This document shows positions 26,255-34,802 of a stretch of 64,000 nt of DNA, piece by piece. Source of the stretch: JALORV01 sp963712485 (GTDB lineage Bacteria > Pseudomonadota > Gammaproteobacteria > Burkholderiales > Burkholderiaceae_F); contig CAVQID010000042.1 of assembly GCA_963712485.1 (NCBI GenBank), positions 124,001-188,000 on the forward strand, written 5' to 3'. The notes beneath the pieces are model-generated. The model was not told the origin of the DNA, did not search any database, and was given only the letters and a program-made list of their open reading frames with translations. The first letter of the stretch is position 1. Each line of letters begins with the position of its first letter. The translations under genes and the position numbers were made by a program.

Positions 26255-27103
26255 TTAGGCCACCTTCAGCGAAACCACGCCCAACACGACGGCCGCGACC
26301 CCAGCCCATCGCTGTGGCGTCAGGTGTTCCTTGAGGAGCCGCGCGCCGATCAAGCTGGCGAACAGCACCGATGTCTCTCGCAGGGAGGCGACCAGGGCCA
26401 CCGGAGCCTGGGTCATAGCCCAGACCGAGATCGCGTAGGCGCCGGCCGACAACCCGCCGCCAATCAACCCCCGGGAACGACGTTCAGCCAGCATACGGGC
26501 GAAGTGCGTGCCCCGCGTGGCGAGCATGTAGACGGAAAACGGGATCGCATCCAGCACGAACAGCCATGCGATGTACGACCAGGCATTGCCGGCCAGCCGG
26601 GCGCCGCTGCCGTCGATGATGGTGTAAAGCGCGATGACACCTGCGTTGGTCAGCGCGAAGGCAACCGCGCGACCGTGTCCGTGAGGCGAACTGCGCGCGG
26701 CCGGGCGGAAGGCAAGGGCGAAAACTCCCAATGAAATCAATGCCATGCCAAGCCAGCCGACGGGGCCTGGCCATTCCTGTAGCCAGAAGATGGCGATGAC
26801 GCCGGTCAGGAGCGGTGCTACCCCGCGCATCAGCGGGTAAACAAGCGACAGCTCGCCCGTGCGATAGGCGTTGATCATCAAGTAGTAGTACGCGACATGC
26901 GTCGCGACCGAGGCCAGGATGTAAGGCCAGCTCGCGGCGGCGGGCAAGGGCACGACGAAGAGAAACGGAATCGTCACCAGTCCCGCGCCGACGACGATCG
27001 CCGCTGTGTCGAGCAGCACATCGCGGCCGCCCTTGATCATCGCGTTCCACGATGCGTGCAGCAGTGCCGCCAGCAGGACGGCGAGGGAAACGGTGAGGCT
27101 CAA
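26255..27103 (-). CDS. EamA/DMT-family transporter
   Basis: Ten-helix inner-membrane drug/metabolite transporter; 282 residues if started at the TTG at 27101-27103 (LSLTVSLAVLLAALLHASWNAMIKGG). The frame is open further upstream, but that part is Arg-rich and unlike the family. Two EamA repeats are visible (helices 1-5 to about residue 135, and 6-10 ending LKEHLTPQRWAGVAAVVLGVVSL). The substrate is unknown; relatives export amino acids or metabolites. The start has no strong ribosome binding site, so it is uncertain. Confidence 0.78.
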   Translation of the reverse strand: MSLTVSLAVLLAALLHASWNAMIKGGRDVLLDTAAIVVGAGLVTIPFLFVVPLPAAASWPYILASVATHVAYYYLMINAYRTGELSLVYPLMRGVAPLLTGVIAIFWLQEWPGPVGWLGMALISLGVFALAFRPAARSSPHGHGRAVAFALTNAGVIALYTIIDGSGARLAGNAWSYIAWLFVLDAIPFSVYMLATRGTHFARMLAERRSRGLIGGGLSAGAYAISVWAMTQAPVALVASLRETSVLFASLIGARLLKEHLTPQRWAGVAAVVLGVVSLKVA

Positions 27104-27245
27104 GGGCGCGGACGGGTCTTGGTGGGAGGAGGCGGGCGGATCGTACCGGCCTATCGCGTGGTGCCGGCGATGAACCTGCGTTTCCCGCGAGTACCTTTGC
27201 TGCGCGCGATCGTACGATCCATCGCGTCTGCGGTTGCCGGTCAGC

Positions 27246-27557
27246 ATGCAGCGAAGCCTCGCCCTGGCACTGCTGATCCTCGTCGCAAGCTGCGCGGCGG
27301 CGATCCCGAGCCTCCGGTTGCCGTTGCGCAGGCAATAGCTTCGGCGTCGCGTCGACCGCACGCGCAGGCCAACGGATCGTCGGCGCCCTGCAGAACGTGC
27401 ATCGTCGATCTGGATGTGACCCGCTGCAGGACCGCCGAACACTGCGTCGCGCCGCTTCGCCGCCGATCTGGCGCGGCGTTACCGCATAGCCGTCGACCTG
27501 CACGGTGAAGGATCGCCGGTGTCGGTCACGTTGAACGGCCAGTGCAACGCCGGATAG
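27246..27557 (+). pseudogene. possible small lipoprotein gene with several frame breaks
   Basis: An ATG at 27246 opens a typical lipoprotein signal, MQRSLALALLILVASCAA (Cys16), that stops 30 codons on. Coding-like sequence continues in other frames (DPEPPVAVAQA, then RIVGALQNVHRRSGCDPLQ) and returns to the first frame for RYRIAVDLHGEGSPVSVTLNGQCNAG, ending at the TAG at 27555-27557. Joined, this would be a secreted protein of about 100 residues with conserved-looking cysteines. It is either a decayed gene or a gene hit by sequencing indels. It sits between the EamA gene and ald in an otherwise empty 478-bp gap. Confidence 0.35.
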
Positions 27558-27581
27558 TTCGGAGGTCGCGATGCAGATCGA

Positions 27582-28697
27582 TCAGACGACGACCGCATCG
27601 GCGGGCGTGTACGGCAGCTTCAGCGCCTTTGAAACCGCCTTGTAAGTGACTTTTCCGAGCGCCACGTTCAGTCCTTCTTTCAAGTGCGGGTTCTCGGAGA
27701 GCGCCCGGCGCCAGCCCTTGTCGGCGATCTGCAGTCCGAACGGCAGCGTCGCGTTGTTAAGGGCATAGGTCGACGTCCGCGGCACCGCGCCGGGCATGTT
27801 CGCCACCATGTAATGCACAACGCCGTCGACGACGTAGGTTGGATCCGCATGCGTCGTCGGGCGCGAGGTTTCGCAGCTGCCGCCCTGGTCGATCGCGACG
27901 TCGACGATGACCGAACCACGTTTCATCTGCGGCAGCATGGCGCGGGTCACCAGCTTGGGCGCGGCGTCGCCGGGGATCAGCACTCCGGAGATGACGAGGT
28001 CCGCGCGCAGCACTTCGCGTTCGACGTTGTCGCGATTCGAAAACACGGTGATCGCGCGGCCATTGAACATCGCATCGATGCGCCGCAGGGCGTCGATCGA
28101 GCGGTCGATGACGACGACCTGCGCGCCGGTGCCGACCGCCATCTGGGCGGCATTCGTCCCGACCACGCCGGCACCGAGGATGACGATGCGGCCCGGCGCG
28201 ACGCCTGCCACGCCGCCCAGCAGCATGCCCATGCCGCCTGAGGATTTCTCGAGGCAGCGCGCGCCGGCCTGCACGGCCAGCCGCCCGGCGACCTCCGACA
28301 TCGGCGCGAGCAGCGGCAGTCCACCGGTCGGCGAAGTCACGGTTTCGTAGGCGATGCAGATCGCGCCGCTTTTCACGAGGTCGGCCGCCTGCTCCGGATC
28401 GGGCGCAAGGTGCAGGTAAGTGAAAAGTATCTGGCCTTCGCGCAGCATCGCACGCTCGATCGCCTGCGGCTCCTTGACCTTGACGATCATGTCGGCGCGC
28501 CGGAACACGTCGTCGGCGCTGGAGGCGATCTGGCCGCCGGCGCGTAGATAGTCGTCGTCGCTGGCGCCGATGCCGCTGCCGGCATCGGTCTGTACCAGCA
28601 CCTGGTGGCCATGCGCGACCATTTCCCGCACCGATGACGGCGTTAGCCCGACGCGGTATTCATGGACCTTGATTTCCTTCGGAACGCCGACCAGCAT
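27582..28697 (-). CDS. ald: alanine dehydrogenase
   Basis: NAD-dependent oxidative deamination of L-alanine to pyruvate and ammonia. 371 residues, standard length. N-terminal KEIKVHEYRVGLTPSSV with substrate Arg15, Lys74-type VKVKEPQ, and Rossmann motif VILGAGVVGTNAAQMA. C-terminal DQGGSCETSRPTTHADPTY and NMPGAVPRTSTYALNNATLP are typical of Ald. It starts 9 nt after the upstream FAD enzyme's stop, so it is last in the leftward catabolic operon. It could also recycle the alanine made by PhnW. Confidence 0.95.
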   Translation of the reverse strand: MLVGVPKEIKVHEYRVGLTPSSVREMVAHGHQVLVQTDAGSGIGASDDDYLRAGGQIASSADDVFRRADMIVKVKEPQAIERAMLREGQILFTYLHLAPDPEQAADLVKSGAICIAYETVTSPTGGLPLLAPMSEVAGRLAVQAGARCLEKSSGGMGMLLGGVAGVAPGRIVILGAGVVGTNAAQMAVGTGAQVVVIDRSIDALRRIDAMFNGRAITVFSNRDNVEREVLRADLVISGVLIPGDAAPKLVTRAMLPQMKRGSVIVDVAIDQGGSCETSRPTTHADPTYVVDGVVHYMVANMPGAVPRTSTYALNNATLPFGLQIADKGWRRALSENPHLKEGLNVALGKVTYKAVSKALKLPYTPADAVVV

Positions 28698-28706
28698 GGG
28701 TGTCCT

Positions 28707-31239
28707 CTAGCTCTTGGTTCTCGACGAGGCCGGATCGTACGGGGCTTTAAGCGACACCGTCGCGCCAAGGCGCTCGCCGGCGAGGTCCACGGTGTAACGG
28801 CCGGCATCGATCCAGGCCGAGTCGGCGGCGCCGTACGCATTGCTGATGAGACCAAGCGCGACCGGCTGGCCGACGGTATGGCCAAAGGCGGCGGAGGTCA
28901 CGAATCCGACCGGGACGTTGTTGCGCAGTATGAGTTCGCCGCCCCACAGGTTCGTGTGCGCGGCGTCGACGACCAGCGAGACGACGCGCCGCGCGACCGC
29001 CGCGCCGCCCCCGGCGGCCCTGAGCGTCTGCAGCGCACGCTTGCCACGAAAATCCGGCTTTTCGAGCTTCACGGCGAACGCCAGCCCGGCCTCGTACGGG
29101 TTGATGTCGGGTGACAGCTCGCGTCCCCATGCGCGGTAGCCCTTTTCCAGCCGCAGCGAATCGATCGCGTAGTAGCCGGCGTTCCGCAGGTCCAGACCGG
29201 CTCCTGCGCGCATCAGCTGCTCGTAGACACCAACAGCGAACTCGACCGGAACGTAGAGCTCCCAGCCGAGTTCGCCGACATAGGTCAGCCGTGTCGCGCG
29301 CACGGTCGCGTAGCCGAGGTCGATTTCCCGGGAACGGCCGAACGGGAACGCGGCGTTCGAGAAATCGGCAGTCGAGACCCGTTGCAGCAATTCACGCGAG
29401 CGCGGGCCCATGACGGCCAGCATCGCGAACATCGGCGTGATGTCGGTGATCGTCACGAGCGGCGTGGGCGCCAGCGTCGCGATCGCGCGTTCGATCACGT
29501 CGCGATCGCGCACCGCCTGCGCACTGCCGGTGACGATCAGGTATTCATCATGTTCGAGGCAGGTGATCGTGAAGTCGCTCTCGTAGCCGCCGCGCTCGTT
29601 CAGCATCCCGGTGTAGACCGTTGAGCCGGGCTCGATCGGAACGTCATTGGCCACCAGCCATTGCAGCACGGCATGCGCGTCCCTGCCCTTGACGAGAAGC
29701 TTTGCAAACGAGCTCATGTCGAAGACGGCGACGGCTTCCCGACAGGCGCGGTGTTCGGCCTCGACCCATGCGTGCCAGTTCTGGTGCCCCCAGCCGTACT
29801 CGATGCGGGCTTCGTCGCGCGACGGCGCGAAGAAGTTCGCGCGCTCCCAGCCCATCTTCGAACCGAAGCATGCGCCGGCGTCGCGCAGCTGCGCGTACAG
29901 CGGCGAGCGCCGGAACGGTCGTGCGCTGTCCAGCTCACGATTCGGCCACGGCATCTTGTAGTGCATGCCGAGCACTTCGGCGATGCGGTCGGGCAGCCAC
30001 GACTCGTTGCCGTTGAACCGTGCGAAGCGACGGCTGTCGACCGGCCACAGGTCGAGCGTCGGTTCTCCCGCGATGATCCATTCGGCCAGCGCCTTTCCGG
30101 CTCCGCCGCCCGACGCGATGCCCATCGAGTTGAAGCCGCAGCCGACATACAGGTTGGCGATGCCCGGCGCCGGGCCGACGATGAAGTTGTTGTCGGCCGT
30201 GAACGATTCAGGTCCGTTGTAGAACTGCTTGACCTGCGCGCTTTCGAGCGCAGGAACGCGGATCATCGCGTTGTCGAGCAGGATCTGGAACGCGTCCCAG
30301 TTGTCGGGCAGGAGCTGGAACTCGAAGTTCTCCGGAATGCCGCCGCGGTGTTCGGCGCTCTGCAGCCACGGCGTGGCTTGCGGTTCGAAGCCGCCCATCA
30401 GCAGGCCGCCCACTTCTTCCTTGAAGTAGATGTAGCCATCGGGATCGCGCAGCACCGGCAGGTCGCGATGCACGCCCGGGACGCGGTCGGTGACGATGTA
30501 ATAGTGTTCGCAGGAAAAAAGCGGCACCGTCACGCCGAGCCGGCGGCCGAGCGCGCGCGACCACTGGCCGCCACACAGAACGACGATATCGGCAGCGATG
30601 CGGCCGGCGTCACCGAGCTTGTTGGTCCAATCAAGATGCGTGATGCGGCGGCCCGAACCCGTCTGCGTGACCGCGCCGTCCACGCGCACGCCTTCGCAGA
30701 TCTTCACGCCGCGATTGCGGGCACCTTTCGCCAGCGCGAGCGTCAGGTCGGCGGGATTGGCCTTGCCGTCGCCCGGCAGCCAGACGGCGCCCTGCAGGTC
30801 GGCCGTGGCCATGATCGGATAGAGCGCGCCCGCCTCGTTCGGCGAGATGACGTCGCACGTGACGCCGTAGGCCTGCGCAACCGCGGCGGTGCGTTTCAGT
30901 TGCACCATGCGGTCGGCGCTGCGCGCGACGGCGAGCGAGCCGCACTGCTTCCAGCCGGTCGAAAGGCCGGTTTCGCTCTCGAGGCGCGAGTACAGGTCGG
31001 TGGAATAGCGGATCAGCCGCGTCATGCTCTCGTGGTTGCGCAACTGGCCGACCAGTCCGGCGGCGTGCCAGGTGGTCCCCGACGTCAGCCGCCCCTGTTC
31101 CAGCAGCACGACATCGGTCTCGCCGAACGAACTCAGGTGATACGCGACCGAGCAGCCCATGATGCCGCCGCCGATCACCACGATCCGCGCGCGCCTGCGG
31201 CGGCCGCGCCTGCGTCGTCAGTGCCTCATCCACCACCAT
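28707..31239 (-). CDS. dimethylglycine/sarcosine dehydrogenase-like FAD enzyme with GcvT domain (frame break near N-terminus)
   Basis: About 843 residues if the frame is repaired. N-terminal FAD amine oxidoreductase domain (VVIGGGIMGCSVAYHL, TSGTTWHAAGLVGQLR) to about residue 400, then folate-binding GcvT-type aminomethyltransferase domains (ERANFFAP, FDMSSFAKLLVKG, YVGELGWELYVP, DSLRLEKGYRAWG). Such enzymes demethylate N-methylated glycines. ATG 31239 has GGGGAGG 3 nt upstream and encodes MVVDEALTTQARPPQARA, but then leaves the main frame. Restoring one base in the GCGCGCGCG run (31185-31194) joins it to the GGGIMG core. Without repair only a GTG start at 31181 remains. The amine substrate is unknown. 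Confidence 0.85.
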
Positions 31240-31347
31240 TGCCTCCCCGCGATCCTTGTCGTTGTTCTGCGGGCGGAGCGCCCGGCCGCTCCGAAGCGAG
31301 CCCGCTAATCAGTCATTGCGACCGCGTAGCGGTCGTGCCGCGACCGG

Positions 31348-31441
31348 TGCACGTGCGCCCCGAAGGGTCGCGTACACCGGGAGCGCCGGGCAAGCGGCCG
31401 TATCGTGAGCGATGCACGTGCGACCCGCAGGGTCGCGTACA
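31348..31441. repeat. pair of 29-bp hairpin-forming direct repeats
   Basis: Two copies, 31348-31376 and 31413-31441, are identical at 27 of 29 positions and spaced 65 bp start to start. The second contains the exact stem GCGACCC/GGGTCGC around GCA, flanked by imperfect TGCAC/GTACA. A shorter dyad, GACCGC-GTA-GCGGTC, lies just before at about 31319-31333. They occupy the 206-bp gap between the aldehyde dehydrogenase and FAD-enzyme genes. They look like a REP-type element or a processing/terminator signal. No T-run follows either copy. Confidence 0.7.
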
Positions 31442-31445
31442 TCGT

Positions 31446-32814
31446 TCACGCACTGCGTAGATGCCACGCCTTCGGCCGCGTGAATGTTTCGATGCCGTAG
31501 GTCGACAGCGTCAGTCCGACGCCGGAATGCCCGACGCCGCTCCACGGCAGCCGCGGGCTGACCCGATCGCAGCAGTTCCAGTAGACCGAGCCCGCATGCA
31601 CCTGGGCGAGGATGTGGCGCGCACGCGCTTCATCGCGCGTGTAGACACCTGCAGTCAGCCCGTATTCCGTGTCGTTCATCAGTCGCACGGCTTCCTCGTC
31701 GTCGGCCACACTCTGGATGCCGATGATCGGTCCGAAGCTCTCCTCGCGCATCAGTTCCATGGAGTGGTCGACGTCGGAGAAAACTGTCGGCGCGAACCAG
31801 TTTCCGGGCCCGGCCAGGCGCTCGCCGCCCACCAGCAGGCGCGCGCCCTTGGCGCTCGCATCGGCGACCTGGCGCTCCAGCACGTCGATCTGCGGCGCCC
31901 GCGTCAGCGGTCCGATGTAGGCGGCCTCATCGGTCGGATCGCTGACCGTGAAGCCCCGGACCTCGCGCACGAATGCCTCGACGAAGGCGTCGTGGATCGC
32001 CTCGTGCACATAGATGCGCTCGACCGAGCAGCAGCTCTGGCCGGTGTTGTACATCGCGCCATCGGCGAGCGACGCGGCTGCGGCCGGGACGTCGACGTCT
32101 TCACAGACATACGTCGGATCCTTGCCGCCGAGCTCGAGTTGCAGCTTGATCATGCCGCGGTCCGATCGCCTGCGCGATCTTCGCGCCGGTCGCATACGAG
32201 CCGGTGAAGAACACGCCGTCGACCGGCTGTGCCAGCAGGGCCGAACCCACCGCTCCGGCGCCGACCAGGACCTGAAAAGCCTCCTGCGGAACGCCGGCGA
32301 CATGCAGAAGCTTGCCGATCTCGAGGCCGGTCAGCGTCGCGAACTCCGACGGCTTGTAGAGCACGGCGTTGCCTGCAATCAGCGCCGGCACGAAGACGTT
32401 GGCGCCGACGAAGTACGGATAGTTCCAGGCCGAGATGTTGGCAATGACGCCGAGCGGTTCGTGGGTGATCAGCTCGCGCATGCCGCCTTCGTCGAACACC
32501 TGGCGCGGCGCCAGCGTGCGCTCCGACTCGGCGAGAAAGAAATCGAGGCGCGCGAGCACGCCATTGATTTCGTTGCGCGCTTGCCGGATCGGCTTGCCCA
32601 CCTCCGAAGTGAGTACCGCCGCAAGGCGCTCCAGGTCGCGCACGAGTTCGCCGCGGAAGCGGCGAATGCATTCGAGGCGTGCGCCGAGGGGTTGCGCCGC
32701 CCAGCGCGGCTGGACCTCCCGCGCGCGCTGGTATGCCGCGGCGACCGTCTCGGCCGTGTCGTCGGGCAACTCGGCAATGACGCGGCCATTCGCGGGGTTG
32801 ATCACGGTCAGCAT
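31446..32814 (-). CDS. NAD-dependent aldehyde dehydrogenase (frame break at about 32155)
   Basis: About 455 residues over two frames. The N-terminal part from ATG 32814 (MLTVINPANG) carries ISAWNYPYFVG, YKPSEFAT and FFTGSYATGAKIAQAIG. It then shifts by one base at 32150-32165, where an extra base in CCGCGGC interrupts GPR-MIKLQ. The second part carries the base Glu in LQLELGGKDP, nucleophile Cys in NTGQSCCSVER and ESFGPIIGIQ. Both halves join without loss, so an indel error is likelier than a pseudogene. The ATG overlaps the upstream gene's stop by 7 nt. Likely oxidises an aldehyde from amine or alcohol breakdown. Confidence 0.85.
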
Positions 32815-33644
32815 GCGGAAGCCGTGTCGCGGCGGGCAGAACGCACCGCCTCGAGGAAGTCGGTGAGCAGCGGATCGCCAGACAGCAGCGACGTGTTGTT
32901 CCAGTCGTGGAATTCCGGGTGCCATTGCACCGCGGCCACGTAGGACTGCACCGGGCCGCGGGCGGTGTCGTAACGGATCGCTTCGATCATGCCGTCGTTC
33001 GGACAGCGCGCCTCGACGTTGAAAAATGGCGCCAGCTCCCTGATGCCCTGGTGATGCACGCTGTTGACGACGTAGTGCGGCAGCGGCCGGTCGGGTGCCT
33101 TGAATCCGGGGTGGGGATACAGCTCGGCGAGGCGCGTGCCCGGCACGAACTCGATCGTGTGGAAGTTCTGGTCATACAGTCGCGCGTTACGGTGTTCGAT
33201 CGCTGCGGGCATCTGCGTCGAGATATCCTGGTAGAGGGTGCCACCGAAGGCCACATTGATCACCTGCAGGCCCCGACAGATTCCGAGCACGGGTTTGCGC
33301 GCGTCGATGAATGCCCGCAGCAGTGCGATTTCATATTCGTCGCGGATGCGGTCGCCGCTCCACTCGGGCCGCAGCGGTTCCTCGCCGTAGCTGCCGGGCC
33401 ACATGTCGGAGCCGCCCTCGAGCACGAGGCCGTCGAGCCGTTCGGCGTAGTCGCCCAGCGCGACATCGCCGCGCCTCGTCGGGCCTTCCGGCGACGGGAT
33501 CACCAGAGCCAGCGCGCCGGACGACTGCACCCAGTGCACGATCGATTGCTCGACATACTGCAGGGTCTTGCCGGTAAAGACTGGTCGCGCCGGGTCGGCG
33601 TGGAAGAAGCATGCCGAAATGCCGATGGTCGGGCGTGTCGTCAT
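32808..33644 (-). CDS. gamma-glutamyl-amide hydrolase, PuuD-like class I glutamine amidotransferase
   Basis: 278 residues of the peptidase C26 family; PuuD hydrolyses gamma-glutamyl-GABA to glutamate and GABA. The nucleophile elbow is GICRGLQVIN (Cys123) and the catalytic His-Glu is in VQWHPEFHD near the C-terminus. LVLEGGSDMWP is the oxyanion region. Its start overlaps the iron alcohol dehydrogenase stop (ATGA) and its stop overlaps the aldehyde dehydrogenase start, so the three are translationally coupled. Context suggests the gamma-glutamylated amine route, with the glutamine-synthetase-like gene at 45 kb as possible ligase. Confidence 0.85.
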   Translation of the reverse strand: MTTRPTIGISACFFHADPARPVFTGKTLQYVEQSIVHWVQSSGALALVIPSPEGPTRRGDVALGDYAERLDGLVLEGGSDMWPGSYGEEPLRPEWSGDRIRDEYEIALLRAFIDARKPVLGICRGLQVINVAFGGTLYQDISTQMPAAIEHRNARLYDQNFHTIEFVPGTRLAELYPHPGFKAPDRPLPHYVVNSVHHQGIRELAPFFNVEARCPNDGMIEAIRYDTARGPVQSYVAAVQWHPEFHDWNNTSLLSGDPLLTDFLEAVRSARRDTASAC

Positions 33645-34777
33645 GCGTAGGCCTGCTCGAAGAACCGCTCGAAGTCACCGGCTGCACACGGCCGGGGATT
33701 GGTCTGGTGGCAGACATCCTTGATCGCCAGTTCGATCAGACGCGGGAACTGCTCGCGCCTGACGCCGGCCGCTGCCAAGGACGGCGTGATGCCGATGTCC
33801 CGCTTCAGCTCAGTCAGCCACGGAATGAAGTCTTCCGCGCGTACCAGACCGGCGACATGAGCGAGCTCCGCGAACTTCGCCGGAACGGCTTCGGCGTTGA
33901 AACGCATCACCGGTTCTAGCATCAGCGCGTTGGCCAGCCCGTGGTGCAGGTCACACACAGCGCCAAGCGCGTGCGCGCAGGAGTGAACGGCGCCCAGGTC
34001 TTTCTGAAACGCAATCGCGCCCATCATCGAGGCCATCATCATGTCGGCACGCGCCTGCGCATGGTGTCCGTCGCGCACGGCGATCGGCAATGCCCGTGCC
34101 GCGATGCGCACGCCTTCGAGCGCGATGCCGTCGCACAAGGGATGGTACGCGGGGGACAGGTAGCTTTCGATGTTGTGCGTCAGCGCGTCCATTCCGGTTG
34201 CAGCGGTCACCGCCGGCGGCAAACCGAACGTCAGCTCGGGGTCGGCGAATACCTCACGCGCGAGCAGCTTCGGCGAGAAGATCACGCGCTTCACGTGCGT
34301 GTCGTCTTCGCTGACGACGCTGGAGCGACCCACTTCGGAGCCGGTTCCGCTCGTCGTCGGCAGCGCAAAGAAGGGGGGAATCACGTTGTTGAGCGGCCGG
34401 ACGCCGGGGTGATCCCAGGCGTACTCGATGACGTCGCCCTCGTGCACCGCCATTGCCGCAACGACCTTCGCGATATCGAGCGCCGCGCCGCCGCCAAATC
34501 CGATCACGCAATCGGCGCGGTGGGTCTTGAACGCCGCCACGCCCTGGACGACCTGCGATGCGGTCGGATTGCCGTGGACGCCGGAATAGACGCCGGCATC
34601 GAGACCCGTTTCCAGGTGATGCATGAACTCGGTCAGCACCGGCAGCGTCGCGAGTCCGCGATCGGTCACGATGAGGGGGCGGCGCAGTCCCAGCTCGCGC
34701 AGGCGCACGCCGACCAGCTTGCGCGAGCCGGGCCCGAAGTGGATGGTCGTTGGAAAGGAAAAGCGAGTGATCGACAT
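33641..34777 (-). CDS. iron-containing alcohol dehydrogenase
   Basis: 378 residues of the Fe-ADH (group III) family. NAD-binding GFGGGAALDIAKVVAAM, the family stretch FFALPTTSGTGSEVGRSSVV, and metal-ligand histidines in NIESYLSPAYHPLCDGIAL and DLGAVHSCAHALGAVCDLHHGLANA. Reduces an aldehyde or oxidises an alcohol; the substrate is not visible in the sequence. Second gene of the leftward run, 25 nt after the binding-protein gene and overlapping the PuuD-like gene by 4 nt. Confidence 0.9.
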   Translation of the reverse strand: MSITRFSFPTTIHFGPGSRKLVGVRLRELGLRRPLIVTDRGLATLPVLTEFMHHLETGLDAGVYSGVHGNPTASQVVQGVAAFKTHRADCVIGFGGGAALDIAKVVAAMAVHEGDVIEYAWDHPGVRPLNNVIPPFFALPTTSGTGSEVGRSSVVSEDDTHVKRVIFSPKLLAREVFADPELTFGLPPAVTAATGMDALTHNIESYLSPAYHPLCDGIALEGVRIAARALPIAVRDGHHAQARADMMMASMMGAIAFQKDLGAVHSCAHALGAVCDLHHGLANALMLEPVMRFNAEAVPAKFAELAHVAGLVRAEDFIPWLTELKRDIGITPSLAAAGVRREQFPRLIELAIKDVCHQTNPRPCAAGDFERFFEQAYA

Positions 34778-34802
34778 GCTGTTGTGGAGTACGTTGGAAT
34801 CT

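Noticed and set aside
29661..31460. Plus-strand frame of 599 codons opposite the FAD enzyme
   Set aside because: Shadow of a clearly coding minus-strand gene; no recognisable motif.
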